Below, piece by piece: positions 24,427 to 33,904 of a stretch of 64,000 nucleotides of DNA. The notes beneath the pieces are model-generated. The model was not told where the DNA came from, ran no database searches, and saw only the letters and a program-made list of their open reading frames with translations. The stretch's first letter is position 1, and each line of letters begins with the position of its first letter. The DNA lies in NCBI RefSeq assembly GCF_900163645.1, contig NZ_FUKM01000046.1, positions 186,001 to 250,000 of the forward strand, in the 5' to 3' direction. This DNA is from Halomonas citrativorans. GTDB taxonomy: Bacteria; Pseudomonadota; Gammaproteobacteria; Pseudomonadales; Halomonadaceae. Position numbers and translations under genes: made by a program.

Positions 24427-25751
24427 TGAGCGATTCAACCAACACCCGCAACCCCGCTTATACACCTAAAGACGCGACACCTGAGCGGCGCTTTCCTGTC
24501 CGCGAAGTGGTGCTGTTTGGTACGCTCCTGGTCGCCATTTTGGCGGTTTATGGCTTAATGGGCGCCGCCTACAGTACGCGCATGCTGGTTGAGGCGGCCT
24601 GTTACGCCATTCTTGCCTTGGGCCTGACCATTCAGTGGGGCTATGCCGGGCAATTCAATGCCGGGGTGATGGGCTTTGTGGCGCTGGGCGGTTTCTGCGC
24701 CATGCTGTTTAGCGTGCCCGTCAACGATGCCTTTTGGGGCACCGAACTGCCAGGCGAGCTTGGCCGTGTGCTGCTCTATGGCCTGGCAGCCACACTGGTG
24801 GTGGTAGGCGCCACTCGGCTTGACCGGCTGGGCGTTCCCAAAAAGCTGCGTACCCTGATTGCTGTTGTGCTCGCGGTCGTGCTGTATCTGGTGGTGATTA
24901 GCCTACTGCGCGATGTTACCAGCCAAATTCAAGCGCAGGCCGGGTTTGTGGGCGGTTTTGGCCTGCCTGCCTGGACCGGCTGGATCGTAGGTGGCGCCTT
25001 GGCAGGCGGCGTAGGCTACCTGATTGGGCATGTCTGCTTAGGCCTGCGCAGCGACTACCTGGCGATTGCCACGCTGGGCATTGCGGAAATTATTAAAGCG
25101 TTTTTGAAAAACTCCGACTGGCTGACACGCGGCACCGCCACGGTATCACCGCTCCCTTGGCCAACGCCCGGGCCGGCAGAGCTTGGCTTTACGCTCTCAA
25201 GAGCACTGTACCTGTCGATCACGGCCGTGGTGATTGCGGTGATTTTCTTTCTACTTCACCGGGCCTATCACGCGCCCTGGGGGCGCATGATTCGAGCGAT
25301 ACGCGATAACGAAGTCTCGGCGGCCGCCATGGGCAAGGACATCAACAAGCGCCGCCTGGAGATTTTTGTACTGGGATGCATTTTGATGGGTCTTGGTGGT
25401 GGCATACTGGGGACATTTAACAGCCTGTTTGACCCTCAAGGCTATCTGCCGCTTAACCACACATTTTTGGTGTTGGTGATGGTGATATTGGGCGGGCCGG
25501 GTAATAACCTGGGCACTATTTTCGGTGCCGTCGCGGTGTATATTATCTGGATTATGTCGGAGCCGTTGGCGCTCTTTTTGATGCAGTTGATCGTCAGCGT
25601 AGGTGAAAGCACGTTTGGCTGGGATGCACCGAACAATATGGATAGCCGCGCTCTGCAGGCACGGGTGTTGGTAATCGGCATGTTGATAACCCTGGTGCTG
25701 CGCTTTGCGCCTAAAGGGTTGCTGCCCGAAAAAATCACCCATCACGGTTGA
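24426..25751 (+). CDS. livM: Branched-chain amino acid ABC transporter, permease LivM
   Basis: LivM is the partner membrane subunit. The 441-residue product has a hydrophilic N-terminal 30 residues, about ten hydrophobic segments, and the LivM signature SDYLAIATLGIAEI. At 441 residues it is longer than many LivM proteins, with additional membrane segments in the middle. It overlaps livH by one base, so the two are coupled. Confidence 0.92.
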   Translation: MSDSTNTRNPAYTPKDATPERRFPVREVVLFGTLLVAILAVYGLMGAAYSTRMLVEAACYAILALGLTIQWGYAGQFNAGVMGFVALGGFCAMLFSVPVNDAFWGTELPGELGRVLLYGLAATLVVVGATRLDRLGVPKKLRTLIAVVLAVVLYLVVISLLRDVTSQIQAQAGFVGGFGLPAWTGWIVGGALAGGVGYLIGHVCLGLRSDYLAIATLGIAEIIKAFLKNSDWLTRGTATVSPLPWPTPGPAELGFTLSRALYLSITAVVIAVIFFLLHRAYHAPWGRMIRAIRDNEVSAAAMGKDINKRRLEIFVLGCILMGLGGGILGTFNSLFDPQGYLPLNHTFLVLVMVILGGPGNNLGTIFGAVAVYIIWIMSEPLALFLMQLIVSVGESTFGWDAPNNMDSRALQARVLVIGMLITLVLRFAPKGLLPEKITHHG

Positions 25752-25816
25752 TGGCAAACTGTCCAAAAGGCTGTCACAAGGGCTGCCCCAAGGACCTTCT
25801 TAAAAACCTGCCTAGG

Positions 25817-25846
25817 AAAAAGCCCCGGTGCAAAACACCGGGGCTT
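25817..25846 (-). terminator. Terminator between livM and the convergent binding-protein gene
   Basis: AAGCCCCGGTG and CACCGGGGCTT form an 11-bp stem around a five-base loop. On the minus strand TTTTT follows, so it ends the binding-protein gene; the plus-strand side has a weaker tail and may also serve livM. Confidence 0.85.
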
Positions 25847-25888
25847 AAATGACGTATCGATCCTGATTAAACGGCCTCGCTAAAGCGC

Positions 25889-27097
25889 TTATAAATCTAC
25901 CTGCCCTTTGCTGGTAAATTGGCCATCTTCAATCACCATTTCCACGACGACGCCAGGCACATCACCGTATTCATCAAAATCGTGGGCGCCTGAGGCACCT
26001 TCGTAATTGATCTCGGTGCCCGCTGCGATTAGCTCGACGGCCTTCTCCCACTCACCCGGTAGAATCACTTCGCCCGGCGCACTGGAAACGCTGCGCAGCG
26101 CATCGACCAGCCCTTCGCGCTCGGCGCTGCCGTTTTGCTCAATAGCCAGCGCCAGCAAGAAAGCGGCATCATACGCCTGAGCGGCAAACACCGCGCTGGG
26201 GTCAAAGCCTGCGGTTTCAGCGGCCTCGTTGAAAATAGGCGTACCGGGAAGGTCCGGGCTGCCTGGGCGCGTGGCTATCATGCCGTCCAGCACGTCTGCA
26301 CCTATCGCCTCGACCAGGCTATCGCCGACCATGCCGTCAGCGCCCACATACTGGGTAAACATGCCGCTTTCATACGCCTGGCGAAGCACGGTTTGACCAG
26401 AGGTGTCAGCATAGGCCAGCACCACCAGCGTATCGGCGCCACCGGCAGAGAGCGAGCCCAACTCAGAACGGTAATCAGCGCGGTTATCTTCATGGGCAAG
26501 ATTTTCGGCAATCTCGCCGCCACCGGCTTCAAACGCTACGCTGAACGCATCAGAAAGCCCGCGCCCGTAGTCGTTATTGACATAGGTCACCGCCACGTAG
26601 TCGATACCTTTATCAAGCAGCAGCTTGGCCAGTATCTCGCCCTGGAACGCGTCAGAAGGCACCGTACGGAAGACCAAATCGTTGTCATCCAGCTCGGAAA
26701 CTGCAGGCGCCGTCGAGGCAGGTGAAATCATTACCACGCCACCCGGGATCGCCGCGTTATTGGCCGCAGCAATCGTCGCCCCGGTGCAAAGCGCCCCCAC
26801 AATCGCGGTGACCTGCTCAGAGTTGACCATGCGGTCAGCCGCGTTCGAGGCCGCCGAGGCATCAGCGCAGGTGGTATCGCCCGAAGGCATTACCAGCATT
26901 TGGCCATCCAGAATGCCGCCCTGTTCGTTAACCTGTTGGACGGCAAGCTTCGCCCCTTCAAAGATAGGCGGCGTAAGACTTTCTATTCCCCCGGTAAAAC
27001 CACCAAGGAAGCCAATTTTCACTTCTGCCTGGGCCACACCCGTTATGGCAAATGCAGAGGCCGCAACGGCAGTGGCTAATGCGCGCTTATTGATCAT
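25889..27097 (-). CDS. Periplasmic substrate-binding protein of a branched-chain amino acid-type ABC transporter
   Basis: Proteins of this type I fold (LivJ/LivK and relatives) capture the substrate in the periplasm and deliver it to the membrane complex. The 402-residue product has a signal peptide (about residues 1-24, ending AQA before EVKIGFLGG) and family segments such as GDTTCADASAASNAADRMV and YVNNDYGRGLSDAF. It points toward livM and is separated from it by a terminator, so it is transcribed apart from the operon it probably serves. Substrate is not determined; leucine-type or other small amides are possible. Confidence 0.88.
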   Translation of the reverse strand: MINKRALATAVAASAFAITGVAQAEVKIGFLGGFTGGIESLTPPIFEGAKLAVQQVNEQGGILDGQMLVMPSGDTTCADASAASNAADRMVNSEQVTAIVGALCTGATIAAANNAAIPGGVVMISPASTAPAVSELDDNDLVFRTVPSDAFQGEILAKLLLDKGIDYVAVTYVNNDYGRGLSDAFSVAFEAGGGEIAENLAHEDNRADYRSELGSLSAGGADTLVVLAYADTSGQTVLRQAYESGMFTQYVGADGMVGDSLVEAIGADVLDGMIATRPGSPDLPGTPIFNEAAETAGFDPSAVFAAQAYDAAFLLALAIEQNGSAEREGLVDALRSVSSAPGEVILPGEWEKAVELIAAGTEINYEGASGAHDFDEYGDVPGVVVEMVIEDGQFTSKGQVDL

Positions 27098-27321
27098 ATT
27101 ATTTGTCGCTCCCAGTGAGATAACCCGTCCTGCGCTAGCGCGCAGAAACTTCCTCTAATCTGGAACCACAACGTTGAAAACACAAGCAACGCTTTCTAAC
27201 GCTACTTTGATGTTTATCGACGACGCGCTGTATCTACAACCAGCGTTACAGGCATTAAAGCACCGCCATCTGTAAGAGCAGTACGCACAGCATTAGCCAA
27301 CCCAGCCACCGCCTGCATCCT

Positions 27322-27558
27322 TTACTCATGGCGGCTATTACCAAGCCGCTGATTTTGTTGTTTACGCTGTCGATTCCGGCGGTACACGCGCACCAGTGCA
27401 ATACTTAGCGCCGCTGCTAACATGAAGCCCAAGGTGAGTCCTTGCCAGGGCCGTGCCGCACTTTCCAATAGCGTCTCTAGCGTGATGATAACGATCAGGC
27501 CCAACGCCTGAGAACCAATAGCCAGCGCGCGCAGCACGTCAAAGGCGGGTTGTGACAT
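27322..27558 (-). CDS. Small two-helix membrane protein of unknown function
   Basis: The 78-residue product has two hydrophobic segments (about residues 8-28 and 38-57) followed by a basic tail (YRRNRQRKQQNQRLG). A GGAG ribosome binding site 7 bases before the ATG supports expression. I do not recognise the family. It is divergent from the TlpA-like gene. Confidence 0.6.
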   Translation of the reverse strand: MSQPAFDVLRALAIGSQALGLIVIITLETLLESAARPWQGLTLGFMLAAALSIALVRVYRRNRQRKQQNQRLGNSRHE

Positions 27559-27625
27559 AGTCAGTCTCCGTAATTTTCAACTCACGTGGTATGGTCTCGT
27601 AGTGTACCTGCTTATCGGAAAGACC

Positions 27626-28429
27626 ATGAATGCCATCGCCCTTGGGCCGCTATTGATTTCATTACCCAGGTTATACGCCATCGGCTGTGCGCTGCTGGTG
27701 TTACTGTCGGCACGTTACTTACTGCGCCTACCACCGCCGCTTTTAAATCGCTGGTTCACCGGGCTAATCCTTGCCTGGTTAATCGGGGCGCGTATCGCGC
27801 ACATTACGCTTCACCTGGAGAGCTATAGTGCCAATCCGCTTGATGCGCTTAAAGTCTGGCAACCGGGGTACCACGGCATCGGCGGATTATTGACCGGCTT
27901 GCTATGGACAGCCTGGACGCTTCGCAAGCGGCTTTCAGCGTTACTCGGGGGCACCGTCATTCTGCTCAGCGCCTCGGGTCTATGGCTTATGCTGGTATCC
28001 CTGTCGCCCTTGGGTAGCGCATCTGCCGTGAGCCAATTACCCGAGACTCGCTTGGAAAACGTAGACGGCACCGAGGTGTATCTGCCCGACCTGGCGGAGG
28101 GCAGCGGCCGGGTGATTGTTAACCTATGGGCCACCTGGTGCCCGCCCTGCCGACGCGAAATGCCGTTACTCGAAGAGGCTGCCCAGCGCGAAGGCGTGAG
28201 CGTCGCAGTAGTCAACCAGGGCGAAGATTTGTTGCCTATCGTGCGTTATTTGGACGCAGAAGGATTGGATTTTACCCATGCACTGCGCGACCCAGGCCAA
28301 ACGCTGATGGCCCTGTTTGAAGCGCCCGGACTACCCACCACGGTGCTTTTTGATGGCCAAGGCAATACCTTAGACATTCACGTTGGCGAGCTTACCCGCG
28401 CCCATATTGAACGCTGGTTGGAAGATTGA
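27626..28429 (+). CDS. Membrane-anchored TlpA-like thiol-disulfide oxidoreductase with an Lgt-like N-terminal region
   Basis: The C-terminal half (about residues 130-267) is a periplasmic thioredoxin fold with the active site WATWCPPCRREMP, expected to keep periplasmic thiols reduced, for example for cytochrome c maturation. The N-terminal 125 residues hold about four hydrophobic segments with a pattern like the start of prolipoprotein diacylglyceryl transferase (GARIAHITLH, then GYHGIGGLLTGLLW). They are too short and incomplete for a working transferase and probably serve as an anchor. ATG at 27626 has a GGAA site; a GTG at 27602 is an alternative start. Confidence 0.82.
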   Translation: MNAIALGPLLISLPRLYAIGCALLVLLSARYLLRLPPPLLNRWFTGLILAWLIGARIAHITLHLESYSANPLDALKVWQPGYHGIGGLLTGLLWTAWTLRKRLSALLGGTVILLSASGLWLMLVSLSPLGSASAVSQLPETRLENVDGTEVYLPDLAEGSGRVIVNLWATWCPPCRREMPLLEEAAQREGVSVAVVNQGEDLLPIVRYLDAEGLDFTHALRDPGQTLMALFEAPGLPTTVLFDGQGNTLDIHVGELTRAHIERWLED

Positions 28430-28544
28430 CGCCGATACACCTTAATCCCCCGGCGCCTTTGCGTTAGAATCCCCCGCCCTACCGCTGCTGATGGCGTGCC
28501 CTCGGCAGCGTATGACCCGTTTTTGTAGACTTCCCCGAGGCATC

Positions 28545-31490
28545 ATGAGCGATTTTTCACCCGGCCAGCGCTGGATTAGCGACGGAGAAGCCGAGCTTGG
28601 GCTTGGCACCGTGCTTAACTGCGACTTCCGTAGCGTTACCATCTTGTTCAGTGCCAGCCAGGAAACCCGAACCTATAACACGCGCCAGGCGCCGTTGACC
28701 CGCGTGATGTTCGGCAGCGGCGATCGGGTGCTGTCGGCCGATGGCTGGCAGATGACCGTTGATGACAGCAAAGAGTCTCACGGCCTGATTACCTATATCG
28801 GTGAGGACAGCGAAGGCACGCCGCGCGAGCTCCCTGAAGCCAAGCTTGCCGACACCATGCAGTTTGATCAGGCGCGTGATCGCCTGTTGACAGGCCAGGT
28901 AGACCGCAACGACTGGTTTGATCTACGCTTTCGGACGCTGCACCATCACCAGCGCATCGAGCAGCACAGCGCCCTGGGCTTTGCTGGGCCGCGCATCGAT
29001 TTGATCCCGCACCAGCTGTATATCGCCGACGAAGTGGCTCGTCGTCATGCGCCGCGCGTGCTTCTGGCGGATGAAGTAGGTCTGGGAAAAACCATCGAAG
29101 CCGGGCTGATTCTGCACCGTCTGCTGCTGACCGGCCGCATTGAGCGGGCGCTTATATTGGTGCCTGACAGCCTGACCCACCAGTGGCTGGTGGAGCTCCT
29201 TCGCCGCTTCTCGCTGAATGTCAGCCTGCTTGATGAGCATCAAAGCCAGGCCCACGGCAGCGCCAACCCGTTTGAGAGCGCCCAACTGGTGCTGGCAAGC
29301 CAAGGCTGGCTGTTTGCCAATATTCATCGCCAGGACCAGGCGCTGGCCAGCCGGTTTGATCTGCTGATTGTCGATGAAGCCCACCACTTGGACTGGAGCG
29401 CCGAGGGTAGCGGCCCAGGCTATCAATGTGTTGAGCAGCTCGCCGCAGAAATCCCCGGCCTACTGCTGCTTACAGCGACGCCTGAACAGATGGGCATTGA
29501 AAGCCACTTTGCCCGCCTGCGCCTGCTGGATGCCGAACGCTATCACGATCTACAGCGCTTCAAAGACGAAGAGCGCCACTACACCGCTGTAGCAAGCGCC
29601 ATCGATGCCCTGGATGCGCTGCCTGCCACGCCGGACGCCCGTGCCCCGGTAGATGCCGTCGCCGACGACCGCGACAGCCAGGCGCTGCTGGCAACGCTGT
29701 GCAACGCTGAAGCTAGCACAGAGCAGCAAGATGCGGCCCGCCATCAACTGCGCGACGCTTTGCTTGATCGCCACGGTACGGGGCGGGTGATGTTTCGCAA
29801 TAGCCGCCGCCATGTCGGCGGCTTTCCCGAGCGCCGCCTGCACCTTTCCTCGCTTGAACTACCCTCCGCGTATCGCCGCGTGCTGCGCCGCCTGGAGCGT
29901 GATGACGACTACCTGGACGAGCTGCTGATTGAAACCGGCATGGATCACCCGGATGTATTGATCTACCCGGATGCCATGTACCGTGAACTCCGCAACGATC
30001 CGCTCAACGGTGAAGCCTGGTGGCATATCGACCCACGGGTTAACTGGCTGCTGGATAAACTCAGCGACGATAGCGAAACAGGCTTTGCCAACGACAAAGT
30101 ATTGGTCATTGCCCACCACCGTGAAACCGCCGAAGGCTTGGCCGAAGGGCTACGCATATTGGGCGGCTATCAGGCGCCGGTCTTTCATGAAGGGCTATCG
30201 CTGGTTGAGCGTGACCGCGCCGCCGCCGCTTTTGCCGATGAAGAAGAGGGCGTGCAGGTACTCGTCTGCTCGGAGATTGGCTCAGAGGGACGCAACTTCC
30301 AGTTCTGCCGCCACTTGGTCATGTTCGATATGCCCCAGCACCCTGACCAACTGGAGCAGCGCATTGGCCGTCTGGACCGTATCGGCCAGAAGCACGCCAT
30401 TGAGCTACACGTGCCCAGCTTTATTGGCAGCCCCGGCGAGCGGCTGCTGCGCTGGTATAACGAAGGCATGGATGCGTTCAGCGCCCCCCATGGCATCGGC
30501 AGCGACCTATACGAGGCCTTTGGCGACGCGCTTGCCGATGCGCTTCTCGACGATGAAACGCTGGATGAAATCATCGTTGAAACACGGGAAATGTTTACCG
30601 CCAAGCTGGCCGAACGTGATGCCGGGCGCAACCGCTTGCTGGAACTTAACGCCTGTAGGCCAGCACGCGCACAAGAGGTGATTACCGCTGTACGCGAGTT
30701 GGATGAAGATACCGCACTCCCACGTTATGTAGAGCGGGCGCTGGATGTATTTGGCGTGGACAGCCAGGAGATCGGCAAAGGACTTCTTCACTTGCAGCCT
30801 AGCCAGCATATGCTGGACGGATTGCCTGGTCTGGTGAAAGGCGAAGAGGGCTTTACTGCGACCTATAGCCGTGCCCAAGCGCTTGCGCGGGATGATATTC
30901 AACGCCTTTCGTGGGAGCATCCGTTGCTGCGCGAAATGATGGAGCGCATTCTGGACGGCACCATGGGCAACACGGCCCTGGCACTGCTGCGTCACACGGC
31001 TATCCCTAGCGGGCGATTAATGGCGGAGCTTGTCTTCCGTACCCACTGCCCGGCGCCGAAGTCACTGCACCTTAACCGCTTCTTGCCGCCCACCGCCGTA
31101 CGCGTTCTGCTGGATGAATCAGGTGCTAACCTGACCAGCAAAATCTCGTTCACGGGGCTTGGAAAAAACCTGCAAAAGGTGAATAAATCGCTAGCGCGGG
31201 ATCTAATTAAAAGCCGCCACGACCAGTTACGTGAGCTGCTTATTCAGGGCGAAGGCGAGGCAGAACGTGAGCTGCCCAGCATTGTAGAGGCCGCTGAAAC
31301 GCGCATGCGCGCCCAGCTGGATGCCGAGCTTGCCCGCCTAACAGCGCTAGCCGAGCATAACCCCTCGGTACGCGCTGAAGAGCTGGATGCCCTGAAGCAG
31401 GAGCGCCAGGCGCTGAGCGAGGCCATAGAAAATACTCGCCTGCGGCTGGACTCCGTTCGGGTCGTGATTACCGTTGACCCCAACGCCTAA
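28545..31490 (+). CDS. rapA: RNA polymerase-associated ATPase RapA
   Basis: RapA is a Swi2/Snf2-type ATPase that rides on RNA polymerase and helps recycle stalled complexes. The 981-residue product (E. coli 968) starts MSDFSPGQRWISDGEAELG. It has Walker A LADEVGLGKTIEAG near residue 175, the DEAHHLDW box, LLLTATP, and the second helicase lobe motif QRIGRLDRIGQ near 610. A CGAGG site precedes the ATG at 28545; the frame is open upstream to 28491 but those residues do not match the family. Confidence 0.96.
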   Translation: MSDFSPGQRWISDGEAELGLGTVLNCDFRSVTILFSASQETRTYNTRQAPLTRVMFGSGDRVLSADGWQMTVDDSKESHGLITYIGEDSEGTPRELPEAKLADTMQFDQARDRLLTGQVDRNDWFDLRFRTLHHHQRIEQHSALGFAGPRIDLIPHQLYIADEVARRHAPRVLLADEVGLGKTIEAGLILHRLLLTGRIERALILVPDSLTHQWLVELLRRFSLNVSLLDEHQSQAHGSANPFESAQLVLASQGWLFANIHRQDQALASRFDLLIVDEAHHLDWSAEGSGPGYQCVEQLAAEIPGLLLLTATPEQMGIESHFARLRLLDAERYHDLQRFKDEERHYTAVASAIDALDALPATPDARAPVDAVADDRDSQALLATLCNAEASTEQQDAARHQLRDALLDRHGTGRVMFRNSRRHVGGFPERRLHLSSLELPSAYRRVLRRLERDDDYLDELLIETGMDHPDVLIYPDAMYRELRNDPLNGEAWWHIDPRVNWLLDKLSDDSETGFANDKVLVIAHHRETAEGLAEGLRILGGYQAPVFHEGLSLVERDRAAAAFADEEEGVQVLVCSEIGSEGRNFQFCRHLVMFDMPQHPDQLEQRIGRLDRIGQKHAIELHVPSFIGSPGERLLRWYNEGMDAFSAPHGIGSDLYEAFGDALADALLDDETLDEIIVETREMFTAKLAERDAGRNRLLELNACRPARAQEVITAVRELDEDTALPRYVERALDVFGVDSQEIGKGLLHLQPSQHMLDGLPGLVKGEEGFTATYSRAQALARDDIQRLSWEHPLLREMMERILDGTMGNTALALLRHTAIPSGRLMAELVFRTHCPAPKSLHLNRFLPPTAVRVLLDESGANLTSKISFTGLGKNLQKVNKSLARDLIKSRHDQLRELLIQGEGEAERELPSIVEAAETRMRAQLDAELARLTALAEHNPSVRAEELDALKQERQALSEAIENTRLRLDSVRVVITVDPNA

Positions 31491-31494
31491 GCGC

Positions 31495-32406
31495 TCAATC
31501 TCGCCTTAATATGTCTGCCAGCGCCTTATCGAGTGTTGGGTACTGAAATTCAAACCCCGCCTCGATAAGGCGCGCCGGGCGCATGTCAGCCCCGGTTAGC
31601 AGCAGCCGAGACATTTCCCCCAGGCCTGCTTTTAAGACAAAAGCAGGCACGGGGAATATGGCCGGGCGGTTAAGCCGTTTGGCTAGCGTTTTGGAAAACT
31701 CGGCATTAGTGGCTGGGTGCGGCGCACTGCCGTTAAAGGCGCCATTAAGGTCCTCTTTTTCCAGCAGGAACACAATCGCATCCACCAGATCCTCGCGATG
31801 AATCCAGGGCATATACTGCTCGCCACTGCCAAAACGTCCGCCTAACCCTAGCTTAAACGGCGGCAGCATTTTCTGGAGTGCTCCACCTCCTACATCCAGC
31901 ACCAGCCCCGTTCGTAGAAGCGCCAAACGTACGCCGAGCGCTTCAACAGGCTTTGCGGCCGCCTCCCACTTAACGCATAGCCGGTGGGCAAATTCATCGT
32001 GCGCTGCGGTGTCTTCGGTAACGACACTCTTACCTTGATCACCGTAGTACCCCATGGCCGAGCCACTTACCATGACGTTGGGCACAGCCTGCCCATTGGC
32101 CTGAAGCTCTTCACATAGCGTAACGAGCTGGTGAGTCATATGGGTGCGTGACTGAATAAGCGTCTCTTTTTGCGCATCACTCCACCGTTTGGCAGCAATC
32201 GACTCACCGGCCAGGTTAACGATTGCCTCGGGCGGCGCCTCTAAAAAGTCAAGCACGCTGTCGCGAATATCGCACTCGCGAGGCAGCTGCTTACGCGCTT
32301 TCTGCGGGTCTCTTGATACCACTTGTACGGTATGTCCTTGGCCTTGCAACGTTTCACAAAGGCGTTTCCCGACAAAACCGCTGCCTCCGGTGACTAATAT
32401 ACGCAT
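31495..32406 (-). CDS. yfcH: TIGR01777-type NAD(P)-dependent epimerase-like protein (YfcH)
   Basis: The 303-residue product is a Rossmann-fold protein of the extended SDR type. The nucleotide motif TGGSGFVGKRLCETL is at the N-terminus, NLAGESIAAKRW near residue 65, and YYGDQG near 120. The family resembles cell-division inhibitor SulA-type epimerases of plants and bacteria; the reaction is not known. It has an AGGAGC site and converges on rapA with a 4-base gap. Confidence 0.85.
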   Translation of the reverse strand: MRILVTGGSGFVGKRLCETLQGQGHTVQVVSRDPQKARKQLPRECDIRDSVLDFLEAPPEAIVNLAGESIAAKRWSDAQKETLIQSRTHMTHQLVTLCEELQANGQAVPNVMVSGSAMGYYGDQGKSVVTEDTAAHDEFAHRLCVKWEAAAKPVEALGVRLALLRTGLVLDVGGGALQKMLPPFKLGLGGRFGSGEQYMPWIHREDLVDAIVFLLEKEDLNGAFNGSAPHPATNAEFSKTLAKRLNRPAIFPVPAFVLKAGLGEMSRLLLTGADMRPARLIEAGFEFQYPTLDKALADILRRD

Positions 32407-32605
32407 GGTGTTGCTCCTATTGTGACGCCGCGCAAATACGCGCTAGCCACGCGCTTGCTTCTTCATCAGGCATAGCAGGCCATTCCCAGCACGGCAAACA
32501 TTCAGGCTGGCTTACTACTCACTAATGTAGCGTTAAGCACACTACCTATACACTAACCGCACTTAAACATTCTCAAGGATAGCTTTGGTAGTATCTATGT
32601 AGAAG

Positions 32606-32634
32606 TTGACAGCAATATAACCCTTGGTTATAGG
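32606..32634 (+). promoter_or_regulatory. Sigma-70 promoter upstream of the LitR-like gene
   Basis: TTGACA (32606-32611, perfect) and TATAGG (32629-32634) are separated by 17 bases. A second candidate (TTGACG 32683-32688, 18 bases, TAAAGA 32707-32712) lies downstream. Both point to the MerR-type gene at 32882. The 475-base gap 32407-32881 otherwise holds only the repeats at 32719-32746. Confidence 0.6.
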
Positions 32635-32718
32635 AACATAATAAGTCAGCCAGCCCAGTAACATCATACACTTAGGCCCGACTTGACGTTTCACCAAGAC
32701 CTCCTGTAAAGACAAAGG

Positions 32719-32746
32719 TTGTACCTGATAGCGACAAGTTGTACAA
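32719..32746 (+). promoter_or_regulatory. Paired TTGTAC elements, candidate operator of the LitR-like regulator
   Basis: TTGTACCT (32719-32726) and TTGTACAA (32739-32746) repeat with a 20-bp period just downstream of the second candidate promoter. The second is a perfect palindrome. LitR-family regulators are reported to bind TGTACA-type pairs, recalled from the literature and not checked. Position suggests autoregulation. Confidence 0.45.
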
Positions 32747-32881
32747 AGAGAGCTACGATAGCGCGTTATTTTTATGTTTATTCAAGCGACACAACATGGA
32801 TTGTGAATCATTTTTGCCCCAGAGAATGCAAATAGCCTTTTGTATCCTGCGGCTTCAGACGACCAAGAGGCACAGGCGCCC

Positions 32882-33802
32882 ATGAGTATCAAGGCGACCC
32901 ACCCACCCGATACCCCGCTCTATCCGATCCGGGAAGTCTCCCGTTTAACGGGTGTGAATTCGGTCACCCTGCGCGCTTGGGAGCGTCGCTACGGTTTGAT
33001 TCGCCCGAAACGTACACCTAAAGGGCATCGCTTATACGCCCAGGATGATATCACCCGCATTGAACGTATTTTGCAGTGGCTCAACCGTGGCGTTCCCGTT
33101 AGCCAAGTCGTTGACCTGCTTGACCAGCCAGAAACGGTAGAAGCCCCCACGCCCAATGCTGGCGACTGGATTAGCCAGCGTCAGCAGCTGCAGTTGGCGA
33201 TAGAAGCAATCGACTTACCCAAGCTGGAGACGCTTTATTATCAGAGCCTGGCCCTGTACCCGCTAAGCACAGCAGTTAGCGAGCTTTGGCAGCCGGTCAT
33301 CCTGGCACTGGAAACCAAGTGGACGATTCAGCCAGACATTTTGGCACGGCGGACACTTGAAGCCTTTTTACGTAGTCAAGTGGGCACACGCCTTCATTAC
33401 GCGAACCAGGCCACGCGTGGGCCTTTATTGCTGCTGACTGCCATGCCCGACGATCAAGGCCCTCTATGGGTATTAATGGTCGCCTTGATGGCCAGTGAAC
33501 AGGGTTACCGTATACAGATGTTTGATCACACGCTGCCTCTTGAAGCATTGCCCCAAGCGGTGACACGGCTACATGCCTCAATGGTGCTGCTAACGAGCGG
33601 CCAACGAGAAAGCGATAGTTATATTCATACGGCGCTACCCAATGCAGCCGAGGCGCTTAGCGTTCCACTGGGTATATGCGGTGAAGTCGCTCGGCTGCGT
33701 GATAGCGAGCTGCGTGACAGCCCCGTGCATACGCTAGGTGACGAGCTCCCCCAAGCCATTGCACGACTGCGCCCATTGCTACGTGAGTCTGGCGTTTTAT
33801 AG
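32882..33802 (+). CDS. MerR-family regulator of the LitR/CarH type, apparently without cobalamin-binding histidines
   Basis: The N-terminal winged helix (about residues 13-80) has YPIREVSRLTGVNSVTLRAW then ERRYGLI, the MerR pattern. The rest matches the cap and B12-binding-like region of LitR/CarH photoreceptors. Where CarH has a cobalamin-ligand His in an E-x-H-x-x-G motif, this protein reads DDQGPLW (residues 190-196), and the upstream W-x9-E-H motif is also absent. It may be a class II LitR, whose light input comes from a separate LOV protein, as I recall for Pseudomonas putida. The gene precedes a photolyase, the usual LitR target. ATG at 32882 is preferred over a TTG at 32840. Confidence 0.78.
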   Translation: MSIKATHPPDTPLYPIREVSRLTGVNSVTLRAWERRYGLIRPKRTPKGHRLYAQDDITRIERILQWLNRGVPVSQVVDLLDQPETVEAPTPNAGDWISQRQQLQLAIEAIDLPKLETLYYQSLALYPLSTAVSELWQPVILALETKWTIQPDILARRTLEAFLRSQVGTRLHYANQATRGPLLLLTAMPDDQGPLWVLMVALMASEQGYRIQMFDHTLPLEALPQAVTRLHASMVLLTSGQRESDSYIHTALPNAAEALSVPLGICGEVARLRDSELRDSPVHTLGDELPQAIARLRPLLRESGVL

Positions 33803-33904
33803 ACCATTTAACACCTCGTGCCAGCGATGGACTTTAAATGTCGTTAGATGAATGGCCGCACGGAGATGGTTTTTGAGATGGGCTTTCACCGCGCCGGAGG
33901 CAAC

